From Euryarchaeota archaeon UBA89 (lineage in GTDB: Archaea; Thermoplasmatota; Poseidoniia; Poseidoniales; Thalassarchaeaceae), in NCBI GenBank assembly GCA_002495525.1, contig DAFS01000051.1, forward strand, positions 24,160 through 50,300: DNA of 26,141 nt. Direction: 5' to 3'. Under the pieces are notes generated by a model. The model was not told the DNA's origin. It did no database searches and worked only from the letters and a program-made list of their open reading frames with translations. A program made the translations under genes and the position numbers. How positions within the stretch are numbered: position 1 is the stretch's first letter; each line of letters opens with the position of its first letter. This document shows positions 7,771 to 15,149 of this stretch, piece by piece.

Positions 7771-8910
7771 TTAAGAAAAGGCTAGTCCATGACTTCTTCC
7801 AGCCTTTGCAACTCGATGAAGGAATTGTTCTAATGGTATTCTAGCATGCATAGAATTATTCAAATTTTTATCACAGTCTGCGAGGGCATCCAATATTTCG
7901 CACCTCAATTCATCAGTAATTGAAATTCTCCTACTGACTACCACTTCATGGATTTGTGAGACTACATCTTCAGAATCTAATCCATGTTCATTCATTAATT
8001 TATCAACTTCAGCGATAGCGCCGGAAAGAATCTTTTTATTTCTCCCGTTTATTTTTTCCCATTTCCACTCTACTACTTTTCCTCGCAAAGCAAGTTCAAG
8101 AAGATGTCTGCCTGCTTGCAGAGTTGTTGCTTGGACCAACTTATGCACAGCAGATCTATCTGTAGCCAACCCTCTAGATTCGAGCATTTCTAATGTGAAA
8201 ATTGATTTGCGAAGATTTCCTTCACATACGTATACAATATCTCCAATTACGCCTTCATTCTTTTCAACATTTTCTTTATCACATATAGAATTTAAAGTTG
8301 ATACTAATTGTTCTTTAGATGTATAAGGTATTCTTATCATTTGTGTCCTAGATCTTAATGCATCTATAATTCTGCTAGGGGCTCTTGCAACTAAAATAAA
8401 TCTAGAGGCGTTACCTACCGTCTCCATCATACGGCGAAGATAAGCTTGACGAATGTGTCCAAGATGATCTGCATCCTCCAACACAATTACTCTGCTAACT
8501 GGAATCTGTCCCTCTCGAATTTCAATTTCTCTTCCGGCAGGGGGAATATCAGATTTTTTAGGCTGTATAATTCCTCTATCGAAAGCATCCAAAGACATGC
8601 GTCCGGCTAATGTATCGGAGGAATCTGTTCCTCCGGGCCGTAAGAAATTTTCAAATTTAGCCATGGCACCACTAGTTTTTGCAAGATCTCTGCATTGGAG
8701 GATATGAGTTGTAGATTCCCAGCTTGGTCCAAGCATTTGTCTGGCGACTAATTTCCATGATGCTGTTTTCCCAACACCTGCAGGGCCGGTAATTAGTAAA
8801 TTAGGAGGATTTGGGGATAAACTAGCAGAGGTCAATGCTTGACATAAATTTTGAGGTATGGATAATTCCTCAAAAGTTTGAGGAGAATGTCCTCTAAGCC
8901 AACTCACCAT
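7771..8910 (-). CDS. Replication factor C small-subunit paralogue (AAA+ clamp loader)
   Basis: The 379-residue protein has the clamp-loader order. It starts with a short helix (PQTFEELSIPQNL), followed by Walker A GPAGVGKT at 42-49 and Walker B VIVLEDADHL at 141-150. A sensor-1 strand is at 170-176, the arginine-finger position SRT at 187-189, and a helical collar occupies the C-terminus. Such proteins load the PCNA sliding clamp at primer ends. It differs from a standard RfcS: Walker B is EDAD instead of DEAD, the sensor strand reads RFILVAR where the family has Asn, and the SRC box is SRT. An insertion lies between Walker A and B (about 90-135). It is therefore probably a second, specialised subunit rather than the main one. 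It sits 40 bases downstream of rpoP on the same strand. Confidence 0.8.
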   Translation of the reverse strand: MVSWLRGHSPQTFEELSIPQNLCQALTSASLSPNPPNLLITGPAGVGKTASWKLVARQMLGPSWESTTHILQCRDLAKTSGAMAKFENFLRPGGTDSSDTLAGRMSLDAFDRGIIQPKKSDIPPAGREIEIREGQIPVSRVIVLEDADHLGHIRQAYLRRMMETVGNASRFILVARAPSRIIDALRSRTQMIRIPYTSKEQLVSTLNSICDKENVEKNEGVIGDIVYVCEGNLRKSIFTLEMLESRGLATDRSAVHKLVQATTLQAGRHLLELALRGKVVEWKWEKINGRNKKILSGAIAEVDKLMNEHGLDSEDVVSQIHEVVVSRRISITDELRCEILDALADCDKNLNNSMHARIPLEQFLHRVAKAGRSHGLAFS

Positions 8911-8950
8911 AACATAGCGTCAAAGTGAAGGGTCTTGAACTGAACGATTT

Positions 8951-9220
8951 CTATTCTGCTTTCAAAACCTTGTGACGGCCACCTTTACGAGGCTTGACGA
9001 AGATTCTGTAACCACAAGCTCTGCAAGATTTACCTGTTCCGCCCGCTTCTACCCATTCTAAGTGGCCACAGCGAAGACATTTGTATCGGATTTCTAGAGG
9101 ATCCATAGCAGATTCACAATGATTGCACCTAGGTAGGTCGGTTTCACTCCATGGTCTTCTGTCAGTACGGTTGCACTGACGGCATTTGTGAAGAATTAGT
9201 TTCTCAGCGCTCTTTGCCAT
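8951..9220 (-). CDS. rpoP: RNA polymerase subunit P (Rpb12-type) with extra N-terminal zinc ribbon
   Basis: The 89-residue protein has two CxxC pairs in each half. The C-terminal half (about 45-89: YKCLRCGHLEW, then CRACGYRIFVKPRKGG) matches archaeal RpoP, the small zinc subunit of RNA polymerase at the RpoC/RpoD side of the enzyme. Its cysteines are C48, C51, C66 and C69. The N-terminal half adds a second ribbon with C13, C16, C32 and C35 (CRQC, then CNHC). Archaeal RpoP is usually near 45-50 residues, so this is about twice the normal length. The ATG at 9220 is preferred over an upstream start at 9337, which would run back into the guaA end. It lies between the GMP synthase and clamp-loader genes in a probable operon. 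Confidence 0.85.
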   Translation of the reverse strand: MAKSAEKLILHKCRQCNRTDRRPWSETDLPRCNHCESAMDPLEIRYKCLRCGHLEWVEAGGTGKSCRACGYRIFVKPRKGGRHKVLKAE

Positions 9221-9263
9221 CAAACCCGCCGACCAGCGCCCCCTTCTTGAATATGTGGTTGAA

Positions 9264-9857
9264 TTATTGAGCCCTACGAGCTCGGTAACAGACATCAACA
9301 AAGTTCTCAAATATCTTAGCCCCATACTCGGAGTCATTCACTTCTGGGTGGAATTGAAGGCCGAAACGGTCGCTCGCATCGTTCTCCATGGCTTGAACTG
9401 CACAATTGTCACTTACTGCTGTAATTCGGAAACCATCAGGGATATCTATGACCTCGTCATTGTGACTCTCCCAGACTCCTTGTTTATCTGGAGTTCCTGC
9501 GAATAATTCACCTCCACCATCAATTAATTCTATTGATGCAGCGCCAAATTCAGGGTGTGGCGCCTCTTGAGATTTGCCTCCATAATGCCCTGCCATAAAT
9601 TGGTGCCCAGCGCATATTCCTAAAATGGGAACTTCCAATGTCAAATATTCGGCACAATTTCCCAATTCTCCAGTTAATCCAACTCTAGCTGCTCCTCCTG
9701 AAAGGATCAAACCGTCAACCTTTCTTAGTTCGGAAAGAGGGGTTTTATTGGAGAGAATTTGAGTATCTACACCTAGATATCTCAACATTCGCCACTCTCT
9801 GTGGGTCCATTGCCCCCCATTATCAATGACGTCGATGACTAATTTCTCCTCAGACAT
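9264..9857 (-). CDS. guaA: GMP synthase glutaminase subunit (GuaA subunit A)
   Basis: The 197-residue protein is a class I glutamine amidotransferase. It has the nucleophile elbow GICAGHQ with C82 and the triad partners H170 and E172 in FHPEV. NGGQWTHREWRMLRYLG near the start is typical of the archaeal stand-alone GMP synthase subunit A, which supplies ammonia to the separate synthetase subunit that aminates XMP to GMP. The synthetase subunit is not in this window. The ATG at 9857 gives the usual N-terminus MSEEKLVIDVIDNGG; a start at 9884, preceded by AGGGGTT, is an alternative. It heads the guaA-rpoP-RFC series on the minus strand. The protein is cytosolic. Confidence 0.93.
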   Translation of the reverse strand: MSEEKLVIDVIDNGGQWTHREWRMLRYLGVDTQILSNKTPLSELRKVDGLILSGGAARVGLTGELGNCAEYLTLEVPILGICAGHQFMAGHYGGKSQEAPHPEFGAASIELIDGGGELFAGTPDKQGVWESHNDEVIDIPDGFRITAVSDNCAVQAMENDASDRFGLQFHPEVNDSEYGAKIFENFVDVCYRARRAQ

Positions 9858-9935
9858 GGTGTAAGCGAAATACAAGAGGGTCATGAATTAACCCCTGAAA
9901 TGGCTTCAGAATTGTAACCTTATTTGGGTGCGTTT

Positions 9936-9944
9936 GAAATACAC
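9936..9944 (+). promoter_or_regulatory. TATA-like box of tRNA-Asp
   Basis: GAAATACAC lies about 26 bp before the mature 5' end of tRNA-Asp at 9966, the expected spacing for an archaeal tRNA promoter. Confidence 0.35.
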
Positions 9945-9965
9945 TACCTTTGTCGTGATGCTACT

Positions 9966-10041
9966 GCCCCGATGGTGTAGTGGCCTATCATGCAGCCCTG
10001 TCGAGGCTGCGACCCGGGTTCAAATCCCGGTCGGGGCGCCA
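9966..10041 (+). tRNA. tRNA-Asp (anticodon GTC), CCA encoded
   Basis: The acceptor GCCCCGA pairs with TCGGGGC. The anticodon stem CAGCC/GGCTG encloses CTGTCGA with anticodon GTC, the T arm is CCGGG-TTCAAAT-CCCGG, and the discriminator is G. CCA is encoded at 10039-10041. No intron is required. It is transcribed divergently from guaA. Positions 10042-10235 downstream hold nothing I can recognise. Confidence 0.95.
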
Positions 10042-10235
10042 CTAATCTTACTTCTTTGTCACCGGTTGGTTTCGAAAGCCTGTCCTTGTTTTCGCTGTTA
10101 CATTAATGAGTGTATCGCCATTATTAGGTTAATCGTATACTCATTTCAAAATGTATATTGTAACCATTTCAATTACCTCGGAGTAGATGCTCAAAACGTG
10201 TTTCAGAATAATCTTATTTCTTCCTGTAGCTCACC

Positions 10236-11276
10236 CTAGTTTAGAGCATTAGAAAAGAAATCTACTAATTTTGTTTGGTATTCTTCAGAATTACCCCATA
10301 TAGCATCAACATGTCCTCTATCTTCAACATACCATGTAGTAACGTTACCGTCATTATCTAACATTCTCTGCTCAAATCTTTCGGAATGCATCACAGAAAC
10401 TCTGGGGTCGTCCTTCGCGTGTGTTAGGAAGATAGGTCTATCTCCCGAATTCTTCGCTGCGTCCATTGGATTTTTGCCGTCCAAATCAACGCCTGCAAGC
10501 CATCCTCCAACAGTAATACCAGGTCCAGCAAAGAAAGTCGGGAATCCCAACCTTCCAAGCTCGTTCTTTACCACAAGAGGGAAGTCTAGAACTGCGCTAT
10601 CTAACCACAATGCCCCTATTCCGTCCTCTTTCGAGAATGCTATTGCTGCACCTCCTCCTGCTGATATGGCGGTCATGCCAACCTCTCCTGGTTGGTATCC
10701 CTTCTCTGAAATCAGCCAGTCATATGCTCCTAAAACGTCCTTATATTCTATCTGGCCCACTGCTATGTAGTCCCCCACTACTTCGCTTTCACCATAGTTC
10801 CTCAAGTCGAAAGATAGTGAGTTTATTCCTCCTTCGGCCAAATATCCTTGCATTAACAGCATTTCTGGTTTGCATTTTCCATTCATGGGCATCCCATGTG
10901 TTTGGATAACCACAGGCGCGGCTGGATCCACTTCCACATACCACCCACTGAGAGATATCTCTGGGTCTCCTCTCGGTGAGAATGATATAATTTCAAAAGC
11001 ATCCATCTGATATGACGATGCATCAAAATCTCTTCTGATTTCAACACGTTCATCAGCATCAGGCCAAGGCTCAAAACTCTCCCAATCATCATCTACGGTC
11101 CAGTTCGAAGGGGTGTTATTTTCCCACATCCCACATCCAGGATTAATTGCAAGGCTCTGTGCAACAACATATCCTATTCCTACATAACCGATTGAAAAAA
11201 TAAATGTAGAAACCAAAAATACCGCTGTAATTTTTTTACTACTCGAAGAATCTTTCCACCATTTCCTCACTACCAT
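10236..11276 (-). CDS. Membrane-anchored alpha/beta hydrolase
   Basis: The 346-residue protein has a basic head and one hydrophobic segment (about 16-40), so it is probably anchored with the enzyme outside the cell. The hydrolase core begins near residue 105. THGMPMNG at 126-133 is the oxyanion-loop position and FDLRNYGES at 156-164 fits the next strand. TAISAGGG at 202-209 carries the nucleophile S205 in an AxSxG rather than GxSxG elbow, an acid lies in AKDDPR (D289/D290), and H322 is in DRGHVD. The closest general class is the serine aminopeptidase/esterase-like hydrolases; the substrate cannot be told. The ATG at 11276 lies about 31 bp from a TATA-like box, giving a nearly leaderless transcript. 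No partner gene is adjacent. Confidence 0.85.
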   Translation of the reverse strand: MVVRKWWKDSSSSKKITAVFLVSTFIFSIGYVGIGYVVAQSLAINPGCGMWENNTPSNWTVDDDWESFEPWPDADERVEIRRDFDASSYQMDAFEIISFSPRGDPEISLSGWYVEVDPAAPVVIQTHGMPMNGKCKPEMLLMQGYLAEGGINSLSFDLRNYGESEVVGDYIAVGQIEYKDVLGAYDWLISEKGYQPGEVGMTAISAGGGAAIAFSKEDGIGALWLDSAVLDFPLVVKNELGRLGFPTFFAGPGITVGGWLAGVDLDGKNPMDAAKNSGDRPIFLTHAKDDPRVSVMHSERFEQRMLDNDGNVTTWYVEDRGHVDAIWGNSEEYQTKLVDFFSNALN

Positions 11277-11302
11277 ATAATTTTTCGGAAATCAATCACG
11301 CA

Positions 11303-11312
11303 CATAATATTA
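11303..11312 (-). promoter_or_regulatory. TATA-like box of the alpha/beta hydrolase gene
   Basis: The minus strand reads CTAATATTATG, centred about 31 bp upstream of the ATG at 11276. Transcription would start a few bases before the start codon. Confidence 0.4.
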
Positions 11313-11352
11313 GCCCAAAATAGAAATTCTAACCGGTTGGAAAATGGCTCCC

Positions 11353-12552
11353 CTATTCTATACTTGAAGCAATAGCTTTCTCAATCCATGCTTCAAAAGA
11401 ACACAGTCGTAATGTACTACTATAATCTCTCTTAATTTTTAATTCGGGTTTTGATTTACCTGCCGCAATGGGGGGTAAGATTTGATTTATTTTTTCGTTA
11501 ACTGATGGAATGTCTGATTCTGCTACGATTACTCTTCCTCGTATCAATGACATATTGCTTCTATTGAGGAGGGGTATTAATTTGGGAAGAAAATCTATTG
11601 TTCTATGAGGTAAATTAACTAGTACTAGATCCCACTTCCCCGAAATATTTGGATTATTGGAAAGTTTCGTGGCATCGGCGAGACCGACTATTCTATCATT
11701 ATAATATTGTTCGATAGGGGTGGATTCAGTAGGATACTCTCTCTTTTCCCATCTTTGAAGATTCTCGAATAACAACTCAACCGCCGCGACATTCAAATCC
11801 GATGCAAGAATATTACCTACTAAACCATCTTCTGCAATCAAAGTAGATAGGGCTGGCCCTACTCCACAAAAGGGGTCGCAAACGGCCAAAGGACGATTGA
11901 GTTCTTTACGCAATTCTTTTGCAAACCGAAGGGTTTCGAGTCTCTCTGTTTGAAGTTTAGTTGAATAATACGCTACTTGAGGATCGCAAGAAATATATCT
12001 GCCTGATTCTTTTACTGAAACCTTTGTGTTGGTTAATCCGGAAGGAATGTTTTCAAAATATAATTCTGAATCTTTACGCGCTCCTATCGGTTTTAGATCT
12101 CTAATTCTTAATTCTCCCAACACCCCCCCATCGGATAGTACCAATCTAATAAATGGGTGAGAGAGAAGTTTAGCTTGGGCGATTTTAGAGGTGTATTTTT
12201 CAACACTATCATCTATTCTAACTATCATCATATCGGCAAAAAATTCATGCGATGAGGGCCAGGCTTCTTTATGTTCAATTAACGTTGCTTTTCCTACTAA
12301 ATTTTCTAGATGATTCCACCAATCTGTATCTATGATCTCATTTGGTTTTCCTTCTGAAAAAACTATCTCGAAATCACATAGAGGTTCAGGTAAATTTACA
12401 TCAGCAGAAAAAGACAGGGGAATTAGTCGGTTTTTCCCATCTTCTGAAGAGAAAATTCTATGCTCCTTAGATAACCAATCATACTTTGTAATCTCAGTTA
12501 AAACAGCCTGTACTTTCCTATTTGGCACTAGTAAATGTCGCATCACGTTCAT
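11353..12552 (-). CDS. trm5: tRNA (guanine37-N1)-methyltransferase of the Trm5/Tyw2 family
   Basis: The enzyme methylates G37 next to the anticodon of tRNA using S-adenosylmethionine, or performs the related wyosine side-chain transfer (Tyw2). In the 399-residue form, YYSTKLQTER (about 195-204) matches the family motif before the Rossmann fold. The SAM loop is CDPFCGVGP (225-233), ASDLNVAAVELLFENL (250-265) is the following strand and helix, and VLVNLPHRTIDFL (310-322) is the family NLP motif. The loop DPFCGVGP differs from the usual DMFAGVGP. The N-terminal part (RHLLVPNRKVQAVL) fits the archaeal D1 domain. I chose ATG 12552 because homology begins there. A TATA-like box at 12634-12645 would instead suit a leaderless start at 12618, overlapping dph5 by 38 bp. 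Trm5 versus Tyw2 is not settled. Confidence 0.82.
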   Translation of the reverse strand: MNVMRHLLVPNRKVQAVLTEITKYDWLSKEHRIFSSEDGKNRLIPLSFSADVNLPEPLCDFEIVFSEGKPNEIIDTDWWNHLENLVGKATLIEHKEAWPSSHEFFADMMIVRIDDSVEKYTSKIAQAKLLSHPFIRLVLSDGGVLGELRIRDLKPIGARKDSELYFENIPSGLTNTKVSVKESGRYISCDPQVAYYSTKLQTERLETLRFAKELRKELNRPLAVCDPFCGVGPALSTLIAEDGLVGNILASDLNVAAVELLFENLQRWEKREYPTESTPIEQYYNDRIVGLADATKLSNNPNISGKWDLVLVNLPHRTIDFLPKLIPLLNRSNMSLIRGRVIVAESDIPSVNEKINQILPPIAAGKSKPELKIKRDYSSTLRLCSFEAWIEKAIASSIE

Positions 12553-12580
12553 GATGTGCAGACGGTTAGCCCCCTTCACC

Positions 12581-13393
12581 ATGACGGAGGAGAGGTTGTC
12601 GGCTGGCTTGTGGCTCATCGGCTTAGGGCCTGGTAATTTAGATTACATGAGTAAGGCCGCAATCGACGTAGGGAAAGCATGTTCTCATAGATTTTTAGAA
12701 GGATATACTGCTATTTTACCATCTGATCAAGAAGTACGATTAGAGAGTTTTATAGGAAATTGGGAAAGGATAATGAGACCTCAGGTAGAAAATCCTAAAG
12801 AATTGTTGAAATTAGCCAAAGAAGTACCTGTTGCGTTACTAATTGTTGGAGACCCCATGCAAGCTACCACACATGTTGATTTAGAAGCAAGGTGTGATGA
12901 ATCGGGCATAAATTTCAATGTCATACCAGGAATTACTGCTACAGCGCTTGCGGTATCATTATCGGGATTGCAATCCTATAGATTTGGGAGGCAGGTTACT
13001 ATTCCTTATTCCTATGGGAATTATTTGCCTTCGTCTCCTTTAGAGATGATTTATAGAAACTATGAGAATAATCTACATACTCTTGTTTTATTGGATTTGG
13101 ATCCTACAGGGATGGGGGTTGAAAAACCGACTCCCATGAGCCCTATAGATGCATTCCGAATATTGCAAAAGATGGAAGAAAAGATGGAAGAGGTGGGGAA
13201 TAATTTATCTCCACAAGTAAAAGACCTAGATGGAGTTCTACTAACAGATATATCCTTGGATTCTCAAAAAATAATTGCCGGTAATCTCTCTGAAATAACA
13301 GAGTGCAATGATGGTTGGATTCATTGTTTGATTATACCCACTAAAATGAATCAGAATGAAATTGACGCCTTTGAACGTAGGAAAATTGTTTGA
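12581..13393 (+). CDS. dph5: Diphthine synthase (Dph5/DphB)
   Basis: The 270-residue protein belongs to the tetrapyrrole-methylase fold. WLIGLGPGNLDYMSKAAID (11-29) is the first SAM-binding loop, VALLIVGDPMQATTH (84-98) is the hallmark Dph5 segment, and VIPGITATALAVSLSGLQSYRFG (114-136) with LHTLVLLDLDP (165-175) completes it. It methylates the carboxyl-propyl histidine of elongation factor 2 in diphthamide synthesis. The ATG at 12581 gives the standard N-terminus; a longer frame from 12332 would run through the opposite trm5 gene and has no family match. It is divergent from trm5, with the two starts very close. Both act on translation components. Confidence 0.92.
   Translation: MTEERLSAGLWLIGLGPGNLDYMSKAAIDVGKACSHRFLEGYTAILPSDQEVRLESFIGNWERIMRPQVENPKELLKLAKEVPVALLIVGDPMQATTHVDLEARCDESGINFNVIPGITATALAVSLSGLQSYRFGRQVTIPYSYGNYLPSSPLEMIYRNYENNLHTLVLLDLDPTGMGVEKPTPMSPIDAFRILQKMEEKMEEVGNNLSPQVKDLDGVLLTDISLDSQKIIAGNLSEITECNDGWIHCLIIPTKMNQNEIDAFERRKIV
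12634..12645 (-). promoter_or_regulatory. TATA-like box upstream of trm5, inside dph5
   Basis: TAATTTAGATTA on the plus strand gives an AT-rich box on the minus strand, about 22 bp upstream of the ATG at 12618. If used, the trm5 promoter lies within the first 65 bp of the dph5 coding region. Confidence 0.25.
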
Positions 13394-13412
13394 CCATCTA
13401 ATCGACGGGCTC

Positions 13413-13444
13413 AAGGAGGGTCGGTGTTTCGGTTAATTGTATAA
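13413..13444 (+). promoter_or_regulatory. Strong ribosome site with a six-codon leader frame
   Basis: AAGGAGGG at 13413-13420 is the strongest ribosome site I saw, yet the ATG of the following gene (13446) is 26 bases away. Four bases after it, a GTG at 13424 begins a frame GTG-TTT-CGG-TTA-ATT-GTA-TAA that ends at 13444, one base before that ATG. The two may be coupled by re-initiation, or the Shine-Dalgarno is coincidental. Confidence 0.35.
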
Positions 13445-13445
13445 C

Positions 13446-15146
13446 ATGGCTCGCCCACCTGCTGAAGTAAGATTTCCTGGCGATAAAAATCGTAGGAAAA
13501 AGGTCAAAGTGCGAGGTATAAAACAGGCGTCTAAACAAATCCAACAAAGATTAGAGAAGGACTTGGACGCTCTTTTGGAAGACCCTAAGATATTCTTGCC
13601 GGAAATAAAGGCTGAACTTGGTAGGCCTAGAAGAGACATGATGGCTGCAAGTTTGAAGGAAATTGAATATGTCTCGAAAAAGCGTCATGATAGGAAATGG
13701 TTAGCTAGAAGAATGGTGAAGAGAAGGGGCTGTATGGTTTCTCGGGCATTAGCGGGTAGTCTGTTAGCTGCTCTTGATGGAGACCATTCAACTGTGGCCG
13801 TTTTCAATAATCCAATATATGGTACTTCGAGTTTTATTAGAAGAGGTAATGGAAAACAGGCCCACCAGGCAGCGATTCAAAATTATAATAATCATAAATT
13901 AAGAATGCTGGCTTGGGACGAACATGCAAAGTCTGGACATTGGTTTTTCTCTTGGAAAGATGGATTTCAATATACTGGAATGGCTCCTAAATCGCCTGAA
14001 AATTGGATTGATGCGGCTCTAGAATTCTCCTCTGTTAAATTCTCAGGAGATAAGATAAGATGGAGTAAGGGATTGGATGAAGAGACAGTGAAGAACAACA
14101 CCTTTTCAGATTCTGGATGGTTAAAAATTACTTTCCAAAATGGTGTTGTTGCGGGATTATCACAAAATTCTCTTTCTAAAACAGATGAGGGTTTTGTTCC
14201 ATCAATAGCGCTCACGATGCTTCCTCCAAAAATCTCTGAAATCATTGATGCTGAGTGGATGTGGAGACCAATAGGTTGGCCTGAAGATAGGGCTTTGCCG
14301 GCCGAGGGATTAGAGAAATTAGAAGAAATATTACTTGCTTGGATGTCAATGGCTCTAGAAGATTCTTCATTGGGTAGAGAATGCCGTAAAAGTATCTTGA
14401 ACTCAATTGATGATGGTTATGTTAGTGGAAATAATTGGTTCGATAATGAATCAAAGAAAGACTTCTTGGAGTTTTTATCGGGAAGCGAGGATGAAAAAGA
14501 AGCAATTGCTGCAGTAATAGATAATCTAGAGACAGGAATACATGTGAGACAGGATGGATTTACGTTTGAATTGGATGAAAAGGTTGTAAGATTTGAAGAA
14601 AATGCTTGTCATCCCCTACTGGTTTCTTTATGGAAAGATCATGGACTCACTATCCTGAATGATATGTTCGAATTAACAGGTGAAGAAGCGGATGAGATTT
14701 ATAGCAGACAGCTTCAACGAAAGCAAGGTTTTGGGGCTTTTTTAAGAGAGCTGAAAAATAGCCTCTCTACTGCAAAAAGGCTGGATACTTTGCCATGGAA
14801 TAATGTTACATTACCAAATCCCCTCGCTTTCGCTGATAAATTAATTAGAAAAGCAGGAGATGATGGTGTAGCATCTACGGTATCTTTGGCTAGAAAAGGT
14901 AAACATTTGGATGCTGCAATGGGGTGGGCTTGGCTTGTCGTACATGATAGAACAGAATCAGATGCTTGGAGATTTGATTCGGCGTCCCGCGATAAAGGCA
15001 GCGATTGGGTGCCCGCATTACATATGTTGTGGGCATCGGCAGAAGAAATCTTGAATGGAAATAGTGAGCAGGCAAGGAATAATTATATCGATGCTATGAG
15101 AAAATTGGCTGAAATATCTGGTGCAGGTAAATTATCTACGCCATAA
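13446..15146 (+). CDS. Unrecognised 566-residue soluble protein
   Basis: I do not recognise this protein. It has no signal peptide or membrane segment and is rich in Trp, Lys and Glu. The first 85 residues are strongly basic and helical (NRRKKVKVRGIKQASKQIQ, then RHDRKWLARRMVKRRG), which suggests nucleic-acid or ribosome contact. A middle part (about 90-280) looks mixed alpha/beta, and the rest is mostly helical, with repeated short helices that would suit a scaffold. The start at ATG 13446 avoids a TTG at 13437 and lies one base after the leader frame's TAA. The next gene, a LysE-type exporter, converges with only 3 bases between stops. It is probably restricted to related marine archaea, but this needs a search. 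Confidence 0.7.
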   Translation: MARPPAEVRFPGDKNRRKKVKVRGIKQASKQIQQRLEKDLDALLEDPKIFLPEIKAELGRPRRDMMAASLKEIEYVSKKRHDRKWLARRMVKRRGCMVSRALAGSLLAALDGDHSTVAVFNNPIYGTSSFIRRGNGKQAHQAAIQNYNNHKLRMLAWDEHAKSGHWFFSWKDGFQYTGMAPKSPENWIDAALEFSSVKFSGDKIRWSKGLDEETVKNNTFSDSGWLKITFQNGVVAGLSQNSLSKTDEGFVPSIALTMLPPKISEIIDAEWMWRPIGWPEDRALPAEGLEKLEEILLAWMSMALEDSSLGRECRKSILNSIDDGYVSGNNWFDNESKKDFLEFLSGSEDEKEAIAAVIDNLETGIHVRQDGFTFELDEKVVRFEENACHPLLVSLWKDHGLTILNDMFELTGEEADEIYSRQLQRKQGFGAFLRELKNSLSTAKRLDTLPWNNVTLPNPLAFADKLIRKAGDDGVASTVSLARKGKHLDAAMGWAWLVVHDRTESDAWRFDSASRDKGSDWVPALHMLWASAEEILNGNSEQARNNYIDAMRKLAEISGAGKLSTP

Positions 15147-15149
15147 TAA

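Noticed and set aside
10042..10235. 194-bp gap after tRNA-Asp considered for a small RNA or gene
   Set aside because: No stable hairpin, T-run or convincing short frame was found by eye.
9928..10239. Open frame of 103 codons over the tRNA-Asp
   Set aside because: It runs straight through the complete tRNA-Asp gene and has no family pattern.
12332..12580. N-terminal extension of the dph5 frame
   Set aside because: It is antisense to trm5 and has no match to the Dph5 N-terminus, which begins at 12581.
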